A program made the translations under genes and the position numbers. Below, one piece after another: positions 27,639-35,770 of a DNA stretch of 64,000 nt (positions within the stretch are counted from its first letter, which is position 1; every line of letters begins with the position of its first letter). This DNA comes from Sulfomarinibacter sp963741385 (lineage in GTDB: Bacteria > Acidobacteriota > Thermoanaerobaculia > Thermoanaerobaculales > Sulfomarinibacteraceae): the NCBI GenBank assembly GCA_963741385.1, contig CAVUHO010000015.1:1-64000 (forward strand), in the 5' to 3' direction. The notes beneath the pieces were generated by a model. It searched no databases, was not told the DNA's origin, and saw only the letters and a list, made by a program, of their open reading frames with translations.

Positions 27639-28124
27639 TCAGTCGAGCTTGAAGGAAAAGTTGCGACCCTCCGGGTTCGTGACCTTGACCCGAATCGCGG
27701 AGGTCACCGTGTGGTCGATCGTGGTGGTGTTTCCGAGCAGGCACTCGGCGACCGCCCACGGCATGGTCGCTTCGATCCTGCTCGAGCCGGTGCCCGAGAT
27801 GTCGAGATCGAGCTTGCCGCCGCGGCGGTGCGCGGCGAGGGTGGTTTCACCATCACGAATGGTCGCGTGCGAGCGTGGACCGCCCCGATCGAGCTTTTGG
27901 AGCAGAGCTTCCAGGCTCCCATCGATGTCGGATTTGCAATCGAGATCCGACCCGATGAGGTTTTCCATCAGGCCGCGGGCGACCTCCTCGGACAACGCCA
28001 CCGTGATGTCGTTGTCGTTGACGTCGATGTTGAGGTCGGACTTCGGCTCGGATGTCGCGCAACCCGCGATCGTTGCCACAGTTGCCATCACCGCGATCAG
28101 CATCACTCGAGTCTGCAGGCGCAT
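27639..28124 (-). CDS. Small lipoprotein, unknown function
   Basis: A 161-residue predicted lipoprotein: signal peptide MRLQTRVMLIAVMATVATIA with lipobox IAGC. The mature part is acidic at first (SDLNIDVNDNDITVALSEE), has two further Cys (DLDCKSD and AECLLG) and ends in a beta-rich region. I do not recognise a family. ATG 28124 has GGAGG 9 bp upstream. It precedes the DUF4097 gene on the same strand with a 57-bp gap, and both are predicted to be exported, which suggests a shared envelope role. Confidence 0.6.
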   Translation of the reverse strand: MRLQTRVMLIAVMATVATIAGCATSEPKSDLNIDVNDNDITVALSEEVARGLMENLIGSDLDCKSDIDGSLEALLQKLDRGGPRSHATIRDGETTLAAHRRGGKLDLDISGTGSSRIEATMPWAVAECLLGNTTTIDHTVTSAIRVKVTNPEGRNFSFKLD

Positions 28125-28197
28125 CAGGCAGTTCCTCCCCACTGTGCAGGACAACGTGAGCGGGAGCGAAAAGGTTCGCTCCGGATCGATGATTCTC

Positions 28198-28243
<46 letters not shown>

Positions 28244-28249
28244 CTTTCT

Positions 28250-29677
28250 CTACTCGAGCCGGTGGATCCGCAAGAGGTTTGAAGAGTCGGAAAAGCCGAG
28301 CGGAAGACCCGCGGTCACGACCACGTGGTCGCCGCGTTTCGCCAATCCGCGCCGGGTGAGCTCGCGGAGGAGTGCCTGGCCAAGGGCGGAGATGTCGTCG
28401 GTCGCGGGCGTCACGGCGGGGATGACGCCCCACGAGAGGGCGAGCTGCCGCGCCACTTTGAGGGAGGTGGTGACGCCGAGAATGGGCGCCCCCGGCCGCA
28501 AACGGGCGATGAGCCGCGCGGTGGCGCCGGAGGTCGTCGTGGTGACAATGGCGGCGGCGCCGATGGAGGCCGCGAGGTCACACGCGGCGCGGCTGACGGC
28601 CCCGGTGATCTCGGGGACCTGGGGGGAGGCCGAATCGGTCTTCATCCTTTCGGAATCGAGGTAAGGTTCGGCTTCGAGGGCGACGCGGTCGAGAACGCCC
28701 ACCGCTTCGGTCGGATAACGGCCGATGGCCGTCTCCTCCGAAAGCATGACCGCGTCGGTGCCGTCGAGAACGGCGTTGGCCACATCCGAAGCTTCGGCGC
28801 GCAGCGGACGGGGGCTGTCCACCATCGAACGCAGCATCTGGGTGGCGGTGATGACCGGGCGTCCGGCGCGGCGGGCCGCGGCGATGATGGTCTTCTGGAT
28901 CATCGGCACCTTTTCGGGCGGCATTTCAACACCGAGGTCTCCACGCGCCACCATCACCCCGTCCACCGCCTCGAGGATGGGGTCGAGGCGGTCGACCGCC
29001 TGCGGTTTCTCGATCTTGGCGATCAGCATCGGCGGGTGTTCGAGCTCGTTCAGAATCTTGCGCACCGGCGCCAGATCATCCTCGTGGCGGACAAACGACA
29101 GGGCGACGAAGTCCACCCCCTCCTCGAGCCCGACCTCGAGGTCGGCGCGGTCCTTCTCGGTGAACGCCGCAACCCGCAGATTGGCGTGCGGCAGGTTGAC
29201 GCCCTTGCGGGAGGTCACCGTGCCGCCGTTGACGACCTGGCAGACCAGACGGTCTTTTGCGACCCGCCGCACCTCGAGCTCGATCAGACCATCCACGAGC
29301 AGGATCTGTTCTCCCACGCCGACGTCCTCGACGAGGTGGGGGTAACTGACCGGGAGGACCCCAGAGGCCGTGTGACCTTCAACTCCGAGATCCACGGTCG
29401 TCCCGGCTTCGAGCACGACGCCTCCCTCCGGAAGCTCTCCGAGACGGATCTTCGGTCCGCCGAGGTCCTGAAGGATGCCGACGTCGTGGCCCGCTGAGCT
29501 GCCGACTTCGCGGATGCGGCGGATGGTCCGGCGGTGGCTCTCGCGGTCGCCGTGGGAAAAATTCAGGCGCACCACATCCATCCCGGCTTCGAGCAGGGCC
29601 TTGATGCCCTCCGGCGAGTCAGTGGCGGGTCCGAGGGTGCAGACGATCTTGGTCTTTCGACGTGGTTTCTGTTGCAT
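28250..29677 (-). CDS. pyk: Pyruvate kinase
   Basis: Final step of glycolysis, phosphoenolpyruvate plus ADP to pyruvate plus ATP. At 475 residues it has the classic three-domain layout. Motifs are RLNFSHGD near the N-terminus, the active-site signature LIAKIEKPQAVDRLD with its catalytic Lys, VARGDLGVEMP and TATQMLRSM. The C-terminal allosteric domain is present (AAIVTTTTSGATARLIARLRP). It is monocistronic: the flanking gaps on both sides carry heptamer repeats. Confidence 0.96.
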   Translation of the reverse strand: MQQKPRRKTKIVCTLGPATDSPEGIKALLEAGMDVVRLNFSHGDRESHRRTIRRIREVGSSAGHDVGILQDLGGPKIRLGELPEGGVVLEAGTTVDLGVEGHTASGVLPVSYPHLVEDVGVGEQILLVDGLIELEVRRVAKDRLVCQVVNGGTVTSRKGVNLPHANLRVAAFTEKDRADLEVGLEEGVDFVALSFVRHEDDLAPVRKILNELEHPPMLIAKIEKPQAVDRLDPILEAVDGVMVARGDLGVEMPPEKVPMIQKTIIAAARRAGRPVITATQMLRSMVDSPRPLRAEASDVANAVLDGTDAVMLSEETAIGRYPTEAVGVLDRVALEAEPYLDSERMKTDSASPQVPEITGAVSRAACDLAASIGAAAIVTTTTSGATARLIARLRPGAPILGVTTSLKVARQLALSWGVIPAVTPATDDISALGQALLRELTRRGLAKRGDHVVVTAGLPLGFSDSSNLLRIHRLE

Positions 29678-29695
29678 TCGGTCATCCTAGCAGGG

Positions 29696-29806
29696 GAGCA
29701 GGGGAGACAGGGGGAAAGGGAGACGGGGGAGCGGATGTGAATCCCGACCTGTGACAGGCGGTGAGTGAAAATCCGAAATCCGAAATCCGAAATCCGAAAT
29801 CTGGCA
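29696..29806. repeat. Purine-rich run and AAATCCG heptamer tract
   Basis: A GGGGAGACAGGGGGAAAG-type purine run (about 29692-29737) resembles the reverse complement of the pyrimidine run at 22069-22108. It is followed by five AAATCCG heptamers (29767-29801). No gene is in this gap. Confidence 0.6.
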
Positions 29807-29881
29807 GTGTGCCCCTGTGTCGGGGGTGCGTCTCCGCAACGAAGAACGTATCTTGTAGGAAACGCCCCGAGGGAGGTGCTT

Positions 29882-30184
29882 ATGCCGCGATTCATCCTCA
29901 TGACCCGTCTCGCCCCGGAGAGCCTCAAGGATGCCGACGTTCGTCGAGCCATGGGCCGCGCCTGGCTGAAGAAAGTTCAGGCGGCCTGCCCCGAGGTGGA
30001 CTGGGTGGCCCACTACGCCATCCTCGGGCCCTACGACTTCATGGACATCTACGATGCGCCGTCGGTGGAGGCGGCGCACAAGGTGTCACTCATCACCCGC
30101 GCCGAGGGGGCAGTCTCAGCCGAAAGCTGGCAGGCCCTGCCCTACGACGACTTTCTCGGGCTGCTCGCCCAAGTTGAACCGTAA
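29882..30184 (+). CDS. GYD-domain protein
   Basis: A 100-residue cytoplasmic protein with a dimeric ferredoxin-like fold. The family box GPYDFMDIYDAPS corresponds to the GxYD motif, and the N-terminal strand MPRFILMTRLAPES matches the usual start of GYD proteins. Function is not known. ATG 29882 has GGGAGG 5 bp upstream; an apparent N-terminal extension is translated from the heptamer repeat and is rejected. It faces parC across a CACAAAG-type palindrome. Confidence 0.75.
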   Translation: MPRFILMTRLAPESLKDADVRRAMGRAWLKKVQAACPEVDWVAHYAILGPYDFMDIYDAPSVEAAHKVSLITRAEGAVSAESWQALPYDDFLGLLAQVEP

Positions 30185-30206
30185 CCTGCCTCGACGGGGG
30201 ACAGCC

Positions 30207-30293
30207 GCAACCACGAAGGCACGAAGACACAAAGAAAAACACAAAGGATTTTCTTGGTGAGTTCCTTCGAGACTTTGTGTCTTTGTGGTTGCG
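30207..30293. repeat. Palindrome between convergent genes (CACGAAG/CTTTGTG type)
   Basis: Arms at 30207-30248 and 30271-30293 carry complementary runs (AACCACGAAG, GACACAAAG against CTTTGTGTC, TTTGTGGTT). This type of palindrome recurs at 35616-35767. It may serve as a bidirectional transcript end, but no T-tract is present. Confidence 0.65.
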
Positions 30294-30311
30294 ATGTTCG
30301 GCTACAGGCTC

Positions 30312-32297
30312 CTACTCAAACGGGAGTTCCTGATCGTCGGGTTCTTTTTCCGGCGCCGGTTCGTCTTCGACTCCGTCGTCGCCGTTGCCTCCGGTGCGGA
30401 TTCTGCGCACCTTTGAAACCGGCTTGGGTGCCACCCGGCGGCCGCGGGCGGTGACGCCGGTGACTTCGAGCACCGACAGATCGAACTCGGCCTCGTGGAC
30501 CCGCTGGCGCTTGGCGGGCGCGAAATCGACGTGGATGGTGTCGTTGCAGTCGCCGGGGATCAGGAAGTCGACCCGCCCTTCCTTGTCCTTGATCAGCTCG
30601 TACTCGCGGTCGCGGATGAAGGCCCTGATGTGGATCTTCTTGGCCCAGGCGATCTTCATCTTGTCGCGGTAGACCACGGTGAAGGCGGAGCCCTTTTCCG
30701 GGTCGAAGACCTCGGCGTGGATCACCGGCGCCGGGATGAATACCTTGTCCTCTGGCGCGACGATCCGGAAGGACCCGTCGCGGCTGACGAGCAGGATCTT
30801 GTCGTACTCGCTGACCGTGAACTGGTACTTCGAGCCCTTGACCTCGGACCCGAAAAAGCCGGTCTCGGGATCGTAGGCGACCTTGATGTTCTGCCGCGCG
30901 ACCGCGCGCACGTCGACGGCCTCGAAGGTCCCGATCTCCGAACGCCGGGGGTACTGATCCCCATAGGTGGCGATGAGATGCTCGAGGTAGTCGATGGTGG
31001 TTTCGGTCAGCTTGCGCAGCTTGCCCTTGATCTTCTTGATGCCCTGGATCGCGAGCTCGATCTCGGACCGGTTCTTGTCGATGTCGTACTGCGAGATCCG
31101 CCGGATCGGGATCTTGAGCAGGCGCTCGATGTCGTCGTCGGTGACCTCGCGCTCGAGCTCCTTCAGGAACGGCTTGAGACCGGTCCGCACCTCTTTGACG
31201 ACCTGTTCGGCGGTGGTGGCGTCCTCGATCCGTTTGTAGATCCGATTTTCGATGAAGATCCGTTCGAGATCGAGCCAGTGTTTGCGGTCGGCGAGCTCGC
31301 CGAGCTCGTACTGGAGTTCGGCCTTGATGAGTTCGCGGAGTTGGTCGGTGAGGAAGCACAGGACCTCCGACACCCCCATCTCGACCGGCCGCCGGTCCTT
31401 GATCATCACCATGTTGGACGACAGCGAGACCTCGCAGTCGGTGTGGGCGTAGAGCTGGGGGACCACCTCGTCGGAGTAGACCCCGCGCGGCAGCTCGATC
31501 TCGATCTCCACTGAGTCGGTGGTGTAGTCGTTGATGGTGGCGATCTTGACCTTGCCCTTTTGCGCCGCCGACTCGATGGAGGCGATCAGGCTCTCGGTGG
31601 TGGTGCCGAAGGCGATCTCGCGCACCACGACGGTCTTTTCGTCCTTCTTTTCCAGACGCGCCCGAATCTTCACCTTGCCGAGCCCGTCTTCGTACTCGCT
31701 GATATCCACAATGCCGCCGGTCGGGAAGTCCGGGAAGATCTCGAAGGCCTCGTTGCGAAGGATCTTGATCTGCGCCTCGAGTAACTCCGGCAGGTTGAAA
31801 GGCAGGATGCGCGTCGACATGCCGACCGCGATGCCTTCGGCGCCGAGCATCAGCAGCACCGGCAGCTTGGCCGGCAGTGCCACAGGCTCTTCATTGCGGC
31901 CGTCGTAGCTCGGCCGGTACTCGGTCAGGGCCTTGCGGAACAGGGTCTCTTTGGCGAGGTCGGTGAGGCGGCACTCGATGTAGCGGGCCGCCGCCGGCGC
32001 GTGCCCGGTGACAGGGTTGCCGAAGTTCCCCTGCTTCTCGATGAAGTAGTCCTTGTTGGCGAGCACCACGAGCGCGTCGCCGATCGAGGCGTCGCCGTGA
32101 GGGTGGAGCTTCATGGTGTCACCGATGACGTTGGCCACCTTGTGGAACTTGCCGTCGTCCATCTTCGCCAGGGTGGCGAGGATCCGCCGCTGCACCGGTT
32201 TCAATCCATCGCGGAGGTCGGGGATCGCGCGATCCACGATCACGTAGCTGGCGTACTCGATGAAGTTCTGGCCCATCAAAGGCTCTATTCGCGTCAA
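30312..32297 (-). CDS. parC: DNA topoisomerase IV subunit A (short GyrA/ParC type)
   Basis: Breakage-reunion subunit of a type IIA topoisomerase. It is 661 residues, shorter than E. coli ParC or GyrA and similar to the compact form of Bacteroidetes and Acidobacteria. The QNFIEYASYVIVDRAIPDLR and DGLKPVQRRIL blocks are typical, HPHGDASIGDAL follows, and the catalytic Tyr is 106 in PAAARYIECRLT. The C-terminal part is a reduced propeller with an acidic tail. Start TTG 32297 follows GGAGGAG closely; ATG 32276 would cut conserved residues. parE lies upstream on the same strand, 252 bp away. Confidence 0.9.
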   Translation of the reverse strand: MTRIEPLMGQNFIEYASYVIVDRAIPDLRDGLKPVQRRILATLAKMDDGKFHKVANVIGDTMKLHPHGDASIGDALVVLANKDYFIEKQGNFGNPVTGHAPAAARYIECRLTDLAKETLFRKALTEYRPSYDGRNEEPVALPAKLPVLLMLGAEGIAVGMSTRILPFNLPELLEAQIKILRNEAFEIFPDFPTGGIVDISEYEDGLGKVKIRARLEKKDEKTVVVREIAFGTTTESLIASIESAAQKGKVKIATINDYTTDSVEIEIELPRGVYSDEVVPQLYAHTDCEVSLSSNMVMIKDRRPVEMGVSEVLCFLTDQLRELIKAELQYELGELADRKHWLDLERIFIENRIYKRIEDATTAEQVVKEVRTGLKPFLKELEREVTDDDIERLLKIPIRRISQYDIDKNRSEIELAIQGIKKIKGKLRKLTETTIDYLEHLIATYGDQYPRRSEIGTFEAVDVRAVARQNIKVAYDPETGFFGSEVKGSKYQFTVSEYDKILLVSRDGSFRIVAPEDKVFIPAPVIHAEVFDPEKGSAFTVVYRDKMKIAWAKKIHIRAFIRDREYELIKDKEGRVDFLIPGDCNDTIHVDFAPAKRQRVHEAEFDLSVLEVTGVTARGRRVAPKPVSKVRRIRTGGNGDDGVEDEPAPEKEPDDQELPFE

Positions 32298-32370
32298 TTC
32301 TCCTCCGACGAGATCTTGGTTCTGTCGACTTGGTGAGGCTCAGACATCTGCGTTACCTGACGAGGACGCG

Positions 32371-32537
32371 AAAATTTTGAATGATGAATTTTGAATTTTG
32401 AATTCCGGTCCCATCGCATGGCACGCGGGACGCGTGCCCCACAATCGGAAGCCGCTGAGGTGATTTGTGGGGCAGCCGTCCCGGCTGCCGGGCGGGTTGT
32501 GGGGATTTCAAAATTCATAATTCAAAATTCAGAATTG
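32371..32537. repeat. Inverted heptamer arms enclosing a twin-hairpin element, within parE-parC
   Basis: AATTTTG heptamers (32371-32405) and their complement (32505-32537) bracket a 70-bp twin hairpin: GGCACGC-GGGAC-GCGTGCC (32420-32438) and GGCAGCC-GTCCC-GGCTGCC (32471-32489), joined by CCCCACAA and TTGTGGGG. The two 5-nt loops are exact complements. It separates two co-directional genes of one enzyme. Confidence 0.8.
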
Positions 32538-32549
32538 ATCGCGGAGCGA

Positions 32550-34373
32550 TCACGCGATATCCGCTATCAGGTTCTCGATGATGTACTCCTTGCGGGCGGG
32601 GGTGTTCTTGCCCATGAAGAACTCCAGCGCCCGTTTGACGTCGCCCATGGAGCCCGGGGTGACGCGGTTCATGTGAGTGTCGTCGACGATGAACTGTTTG
32701 AACTCCTTGGGCGAGATCTCGCCGAGTCCCTTGAATCGCGTCACCTCGTTGTTCTTCAGCCGTCCCACCGCCTCATCGCGGTCGGCCTCGGAGTAGCAGT
32801 AGACCGTCTCCTTTTTGTTGCGGACTCTGAAGATCGGCGTCTCGAGGATGTGGATGTGGCCGGTGACCACCAGTTCCTCGAAAAAGCGCAAAAAGTAGGT
32901 CAGCAACAAATTACGGATGTGCATGCCGTCCACGTCGGCGTCGGTGGCGATCACCACCTTGTTGTAACGCAGCCCCTCGAGGTCTTCCTCGATGCCGAGG
33001 GCGCGCATGATGTTGTAGAGCTCTTCGTTCTTATACACCGCCTCGCGGCCGAGACCGTGGGTGTTGAGGGGTTTGCCCTTCAACGAGTAGATGGCCTGGG
33101 TCTGGACGTCGCGGGCCTGGATCATGGCGCCGCCGGCGGAGTCGCCCTCGGTGAGAAAAATGGTGGTCTCGTCGCGCCGCTTGCCCTTGGGGTCTGACAG
33201 GTGGACCTTGCAGTCGATCAGCTTGGGGATGCGGATGGCCACCTTTTTGGCTCGTTCCCGCGCCTCCTTCTTGATCGCCGAGAGCTCCTTGCGAACCCGT
33301 TGATTGTTCTTGACCTTGTCGAGCAGCCTGCCGGCCTCTTCCGGGTTTTTATGAAGCCACAGGACCACCTGATCCTTGACTCCGTTGACGACCCACGACC
33401 GGACGTCGGTTGAGCCGAGCTTGTTCTTGGTCTGCGACTCGAACACCGGGTCCTGGACCTTGACCGCGACCGCGCCGACCAGACCGTCACGCACGTCCTC
33501 TCCGGCGAAGCCGTTTTTCGCGTACTCGTTGACGCCCTTGAGGATGCCCTCGCGGAAGGCGCTCTGGTGGGTGCCGCCGTCGTTGGTGTACTGGCCGTTG
33601 ACGAAGCTGTAGTAGGTCTCGCCGTAGGCGTGGGTGTGGGTGAAGGAGAACTCGAGCCGGTCGAGCTTGCAGTGCATGGCGTCGTATACCGCTGGTTCGC
33701 CGCCGAGCTCGTAGGCCAGGAGGTCGGCGAGGCCGTTTTTCGAACTGTACTTCTCGCCGTTGTAATCGAGGATCAGACCGCTGTTGAGGAAGGCGTAATA
33801 GCGCAGACGGTGTTCGAGGTACTCGTCCTGCCACCCGTAGTCCCCGAAAATCTCAGGGTCGGGGATGAAACGGATGAAGGTGCCGTCGCGGCCCTTGGGT
33901 TCCTTGCCGCCCTTTTCTTCGATCTTCCTTCCCCGACTGAAGAGACCGCGTTTGAACTTGCCCTCGCGGTAGCTGATGACCTCGAAATCCGACGACAGGG
34001 CGTTGACCGCCTTGTTGCCGACGCCGTTGAGGCCGACTGAAAACTGGAAAACGTCGTCGTTGTATTTACCGCCGGTGTTGATCTTGGACACGCAATCGAT
34101 GACCTTGCCAAGTGGGATCCCACGGCCGTAGTCGCGGACCGTCATCTCGGGGCCGTTGCGTTGGATCTCGACCCTGCGGCCATGACCCATGATGAACTCG
34201 TCGACAGCGTTGTCGATGACCTCTTTGAGCATCACGTAGATGCCGTCGGCGGGATTGGATCCGTCGCCGATACGGCCGATGTACATCCCGGTCCGCAACC
34301 GGATGTGTTCGAGCGCATCCAGGGTCTGGATGGTCTTTTCGTCGTAGGCGATCTGCTTTTTTGGTTCTGCCAT
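32550..34373 (-). CDS. parE: DNA topoisomerase IV subunit B
   Basis: ATPase subunit of the type IIA topoisomerase, partner of the downstream parC, 607 residues. The GHKL ATP site is visible as EVIDNAVDEF, DYGRGIPLG and GLNGVGNKAVNALS. The TOPRIM metal motif is LTEGDSAGG, with the second acidic cluster ATDADVDGMHIRNLL. The C-terminus ends normally after TRFKGLGEISPKEF. Length matches the compact GyrB/ParE group. The gene pair may act as topoisomerase IV or as a gyrase; sequence alone does not separate these, though the missing long GyrA-type C-terminal domain favours topo IV. Confidence 0.9.
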   Translation of the reverse strand: MAEPKKQIAYDEKTIQTLDALEHIRLRTGMYIGRIGDGSNPADGIYVMLKEVIDNAVDEFIMGHGRRVEIQRNGPEMTVRDYGRGIPLGKVIDCVSKINTGGKYNDDVFQFSVGLNGVGNKAVNALSSDFEVISYREGKFKRGLFSRGRKIEEKGGKEPKGRDGTFIRFIPDPEIFGDYGWQDEYLEHRLRYYAFLNSGLILDYNGEKYSSKNGLADLLAYELGGEPAVYDAMHCKLDRLEFSFTHTHAYGETYYSFVNGQYTNDGGTHQSAFREGILKGVNEYAKNGFAGEDVRDGLVGAVAVKVQDPVFESQTKNKLGSTDVRSWVVNGVKDQVVLWLHKNPEEAGRLLDKVKNNQRVRKELSAIKKEARERAKKVAIRIPKLIDCKVHLSDPKGKRRDETTIFLTEGDSAGGAMIQARDVQTQAIYSLKGKPLNTHGLGREAVYKNEELYNIMRALGIEEDLEGLRYNKVVIATDADVDGMHIRNLLLTYFLRFFEELVVTGHIHILETPIFRVRNKKETVYCYSEADRDEAVGRLKNNEVTRFKGLGEISPKEFKQFIVDDTHMNRVTPGSMGDVKRALEFFMGKNTPARKEYIIENLIADIA

Positions 34374-34473
34374 TTTCGCTTGAATTACACCCCTCTCACG
34401 AGCCTAGAATACCACTGCCCGCGAGGAGTCCGCCATTCAGAAACGAGCATCCGCTTTCGAGGTAGGCGGGAAC

Positions 34474-35592
34474 CTACCACCCCCGCACGGGATGCCACTC
34501 GTCCACCACTTCGGTGCCGCGAACCACGTGGTAGCGGTCGAAACAGGCGGCCGAAAGACACGAGTGGTTGGGCACGATGCGGATGCGGGTGCCGGGACGC
34601 AGGGCCTCGACTCCGGGGCCGGTAAGCGTTCCGTGCTCCTGGCTCAGACTTGTGACCCGGAGACCGGGCAGCGGGTGGAGGTCATCGGTTGCTACGATCA
34701 CACCGAAGCCGCAGTTGGGGTCGACATGCGTCGGGCCGGGGTCCATGCTGAGGGCAAGGGACCCCGCATCGACGACGGCGCGACCTGCCTCGGGGTGGAC
34801 GCTGATGACGGTGGCGAGGACCGAAAATGCGGCCTCGTCCAACTCACAACTGCCGATAGCAGACTGGAAGGCGTCGTAGAAGGCGTAGTTACCGGGCCGG
34901 ATCTCGGTGACCCCGGTGAGGTCGTCGATGGCGCGCGCCGTCGGCGTCGATCCGACGCTGATCTCTGGGATCGGGATCCCGAGGTCGCGAAGCTGGGCGG
35001 CGAATGCTGTGAGGACATTGCGTTCCTCGCACGCTACCTGGTAGGCCTGGGAGCGATTGCGGGCCCGGTAGGCGTGTCCGGCGTGGGTCAGCAGGCCGCG
35101 AAAATCGACGGCCTGTGACTCGGCAACGCGGCGCACAAACTGTTCTGCGGCTTCGTCGTCGGGGTCGATCCCCGACCGGTGGTGCCCACAGTCGATTTCA
35201 AGATAGACCGGCAGGACGGTGCCGCGCGAGGCGGCGACCTCTTCCACCGCGCGCAGCGTTCCCGGGTGGTCGATCAGGATGTTGAGGGCGTCGATTTCCT
35301 CCTGGAGATCGACGGCCTCGGCCAGCTTCTGGGGAGCGATGGGAACGGCGTAAGTGATGTCTGTAAAGCCCCCGGTCGCGAAGGCCTGGGCCTCGGCCAG
35401 CGTGGAGACGGTGACTCCGCCGAAGTGGAGTTCGGTCTGGATGCGGGCGATCTCGATGCACTTGTGGGTTTTGACGTGGGGCCGCAGACGGACACCGAGA
35501 CGTCGCGCCTTGTCAGCCATGCGGGAGGAGTTTCGTTCGAGCTGGTCGAGGTCCACCAGAGCTGACGGCGTCGGAAGATCGCTGATCAACAC
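34474..35592 (-). CDS. D-serine dehydratase / D-threonine aldolase-like PLP enzyme
   Basis: A 372-residue fold-type III PLP enzyme related to alanine racemase. The PLP Lys is in RLRPHVKTHKC, with further blocks VYLEIDCGHHRSGI, LTHAGHAY and SVGSTPTAR. The C-terminal domain has PNHSCLSA, whose His and Cys match the metal pair of eukaryotic-type D-serine dehydratase; D-threonine aldolases usually have another second ligand, so dehydratase activity is somewhat favoured. The reaction is not certain. Start is probably GTG 35592; the frame continues into a CACAGAG repeat. It lies 100 bp after parE on the same strand. Confidence 0.72.
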   Translation of the reverse strand: MLISDLPTPSALVDLDQLERNSSRMADKARRLGVRLRPHVKTHKCIEIARIQTELHFGGVTVSTLAEAQAFATGGFTDITYAVPIAPQKLAEAVDLQEEIDALNILIDHPGTLRAVEEVAASRGTVLPVYLEIDCGHHRSGIDPDDEAAEQFVRRVAESQAVDFRGLLTHAGHAYRARNRSQAYQVACEERNVLTAFAAQLRDLGIPIPEISVGSTPTARAIDDLTGVTEIRPGNYAFYDAFQSAIGSCELDEAAFSVLATVISVHPEAGRAVVDAGSLALSMDPGPTHVDPNCGFGVIVATDDLHPLPGLRVTSLSQEHGTLTGPGVEALRPGTRIRIVPNHSCLSAACFDRYHVVRGTEVVDEWHPVRGW

Positions 35593-35615
35593 GTGAAAAG
35601 GGTAGCATCGGATGA

Positions 35616-35767
35616 ACCACAGAGGCACAGAGACACAGAGAAAACACAGAGATTTTTTTCAAAGGGCCCTTCCGATGGTCGACGGGACCCGGCCCGGCGG
35701 CCATTTTTCACAGGCCATTTTCAAAATACTCTGTGCGGCTCTGTGCTCCTCTGTGCCTCTGTGGTTT
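35616..35767. repeat. CACAGAG/CTCTGTG palindrome
   Basis: Left arm about 35616-35651 (ACCACAGAGGCACAGAGAC, then AAACACAGAG) and right arm about 35729-35767 (CTCTGTG units ending CTCTGTGGTTTTT) are complementary around an 80-bp core. A single unpaired arm of this type is present at 59811-59838. Confidence 0.7.
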
Positions 35768-35770
35768 TTG

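Noticed and set aside
30207..30293. Rho-independent terminator between the GYD gene and parC
   Set aside because: The stem is long but GC-poor and no T-run follows on either strand; it belongs to a dispersed repeat type.
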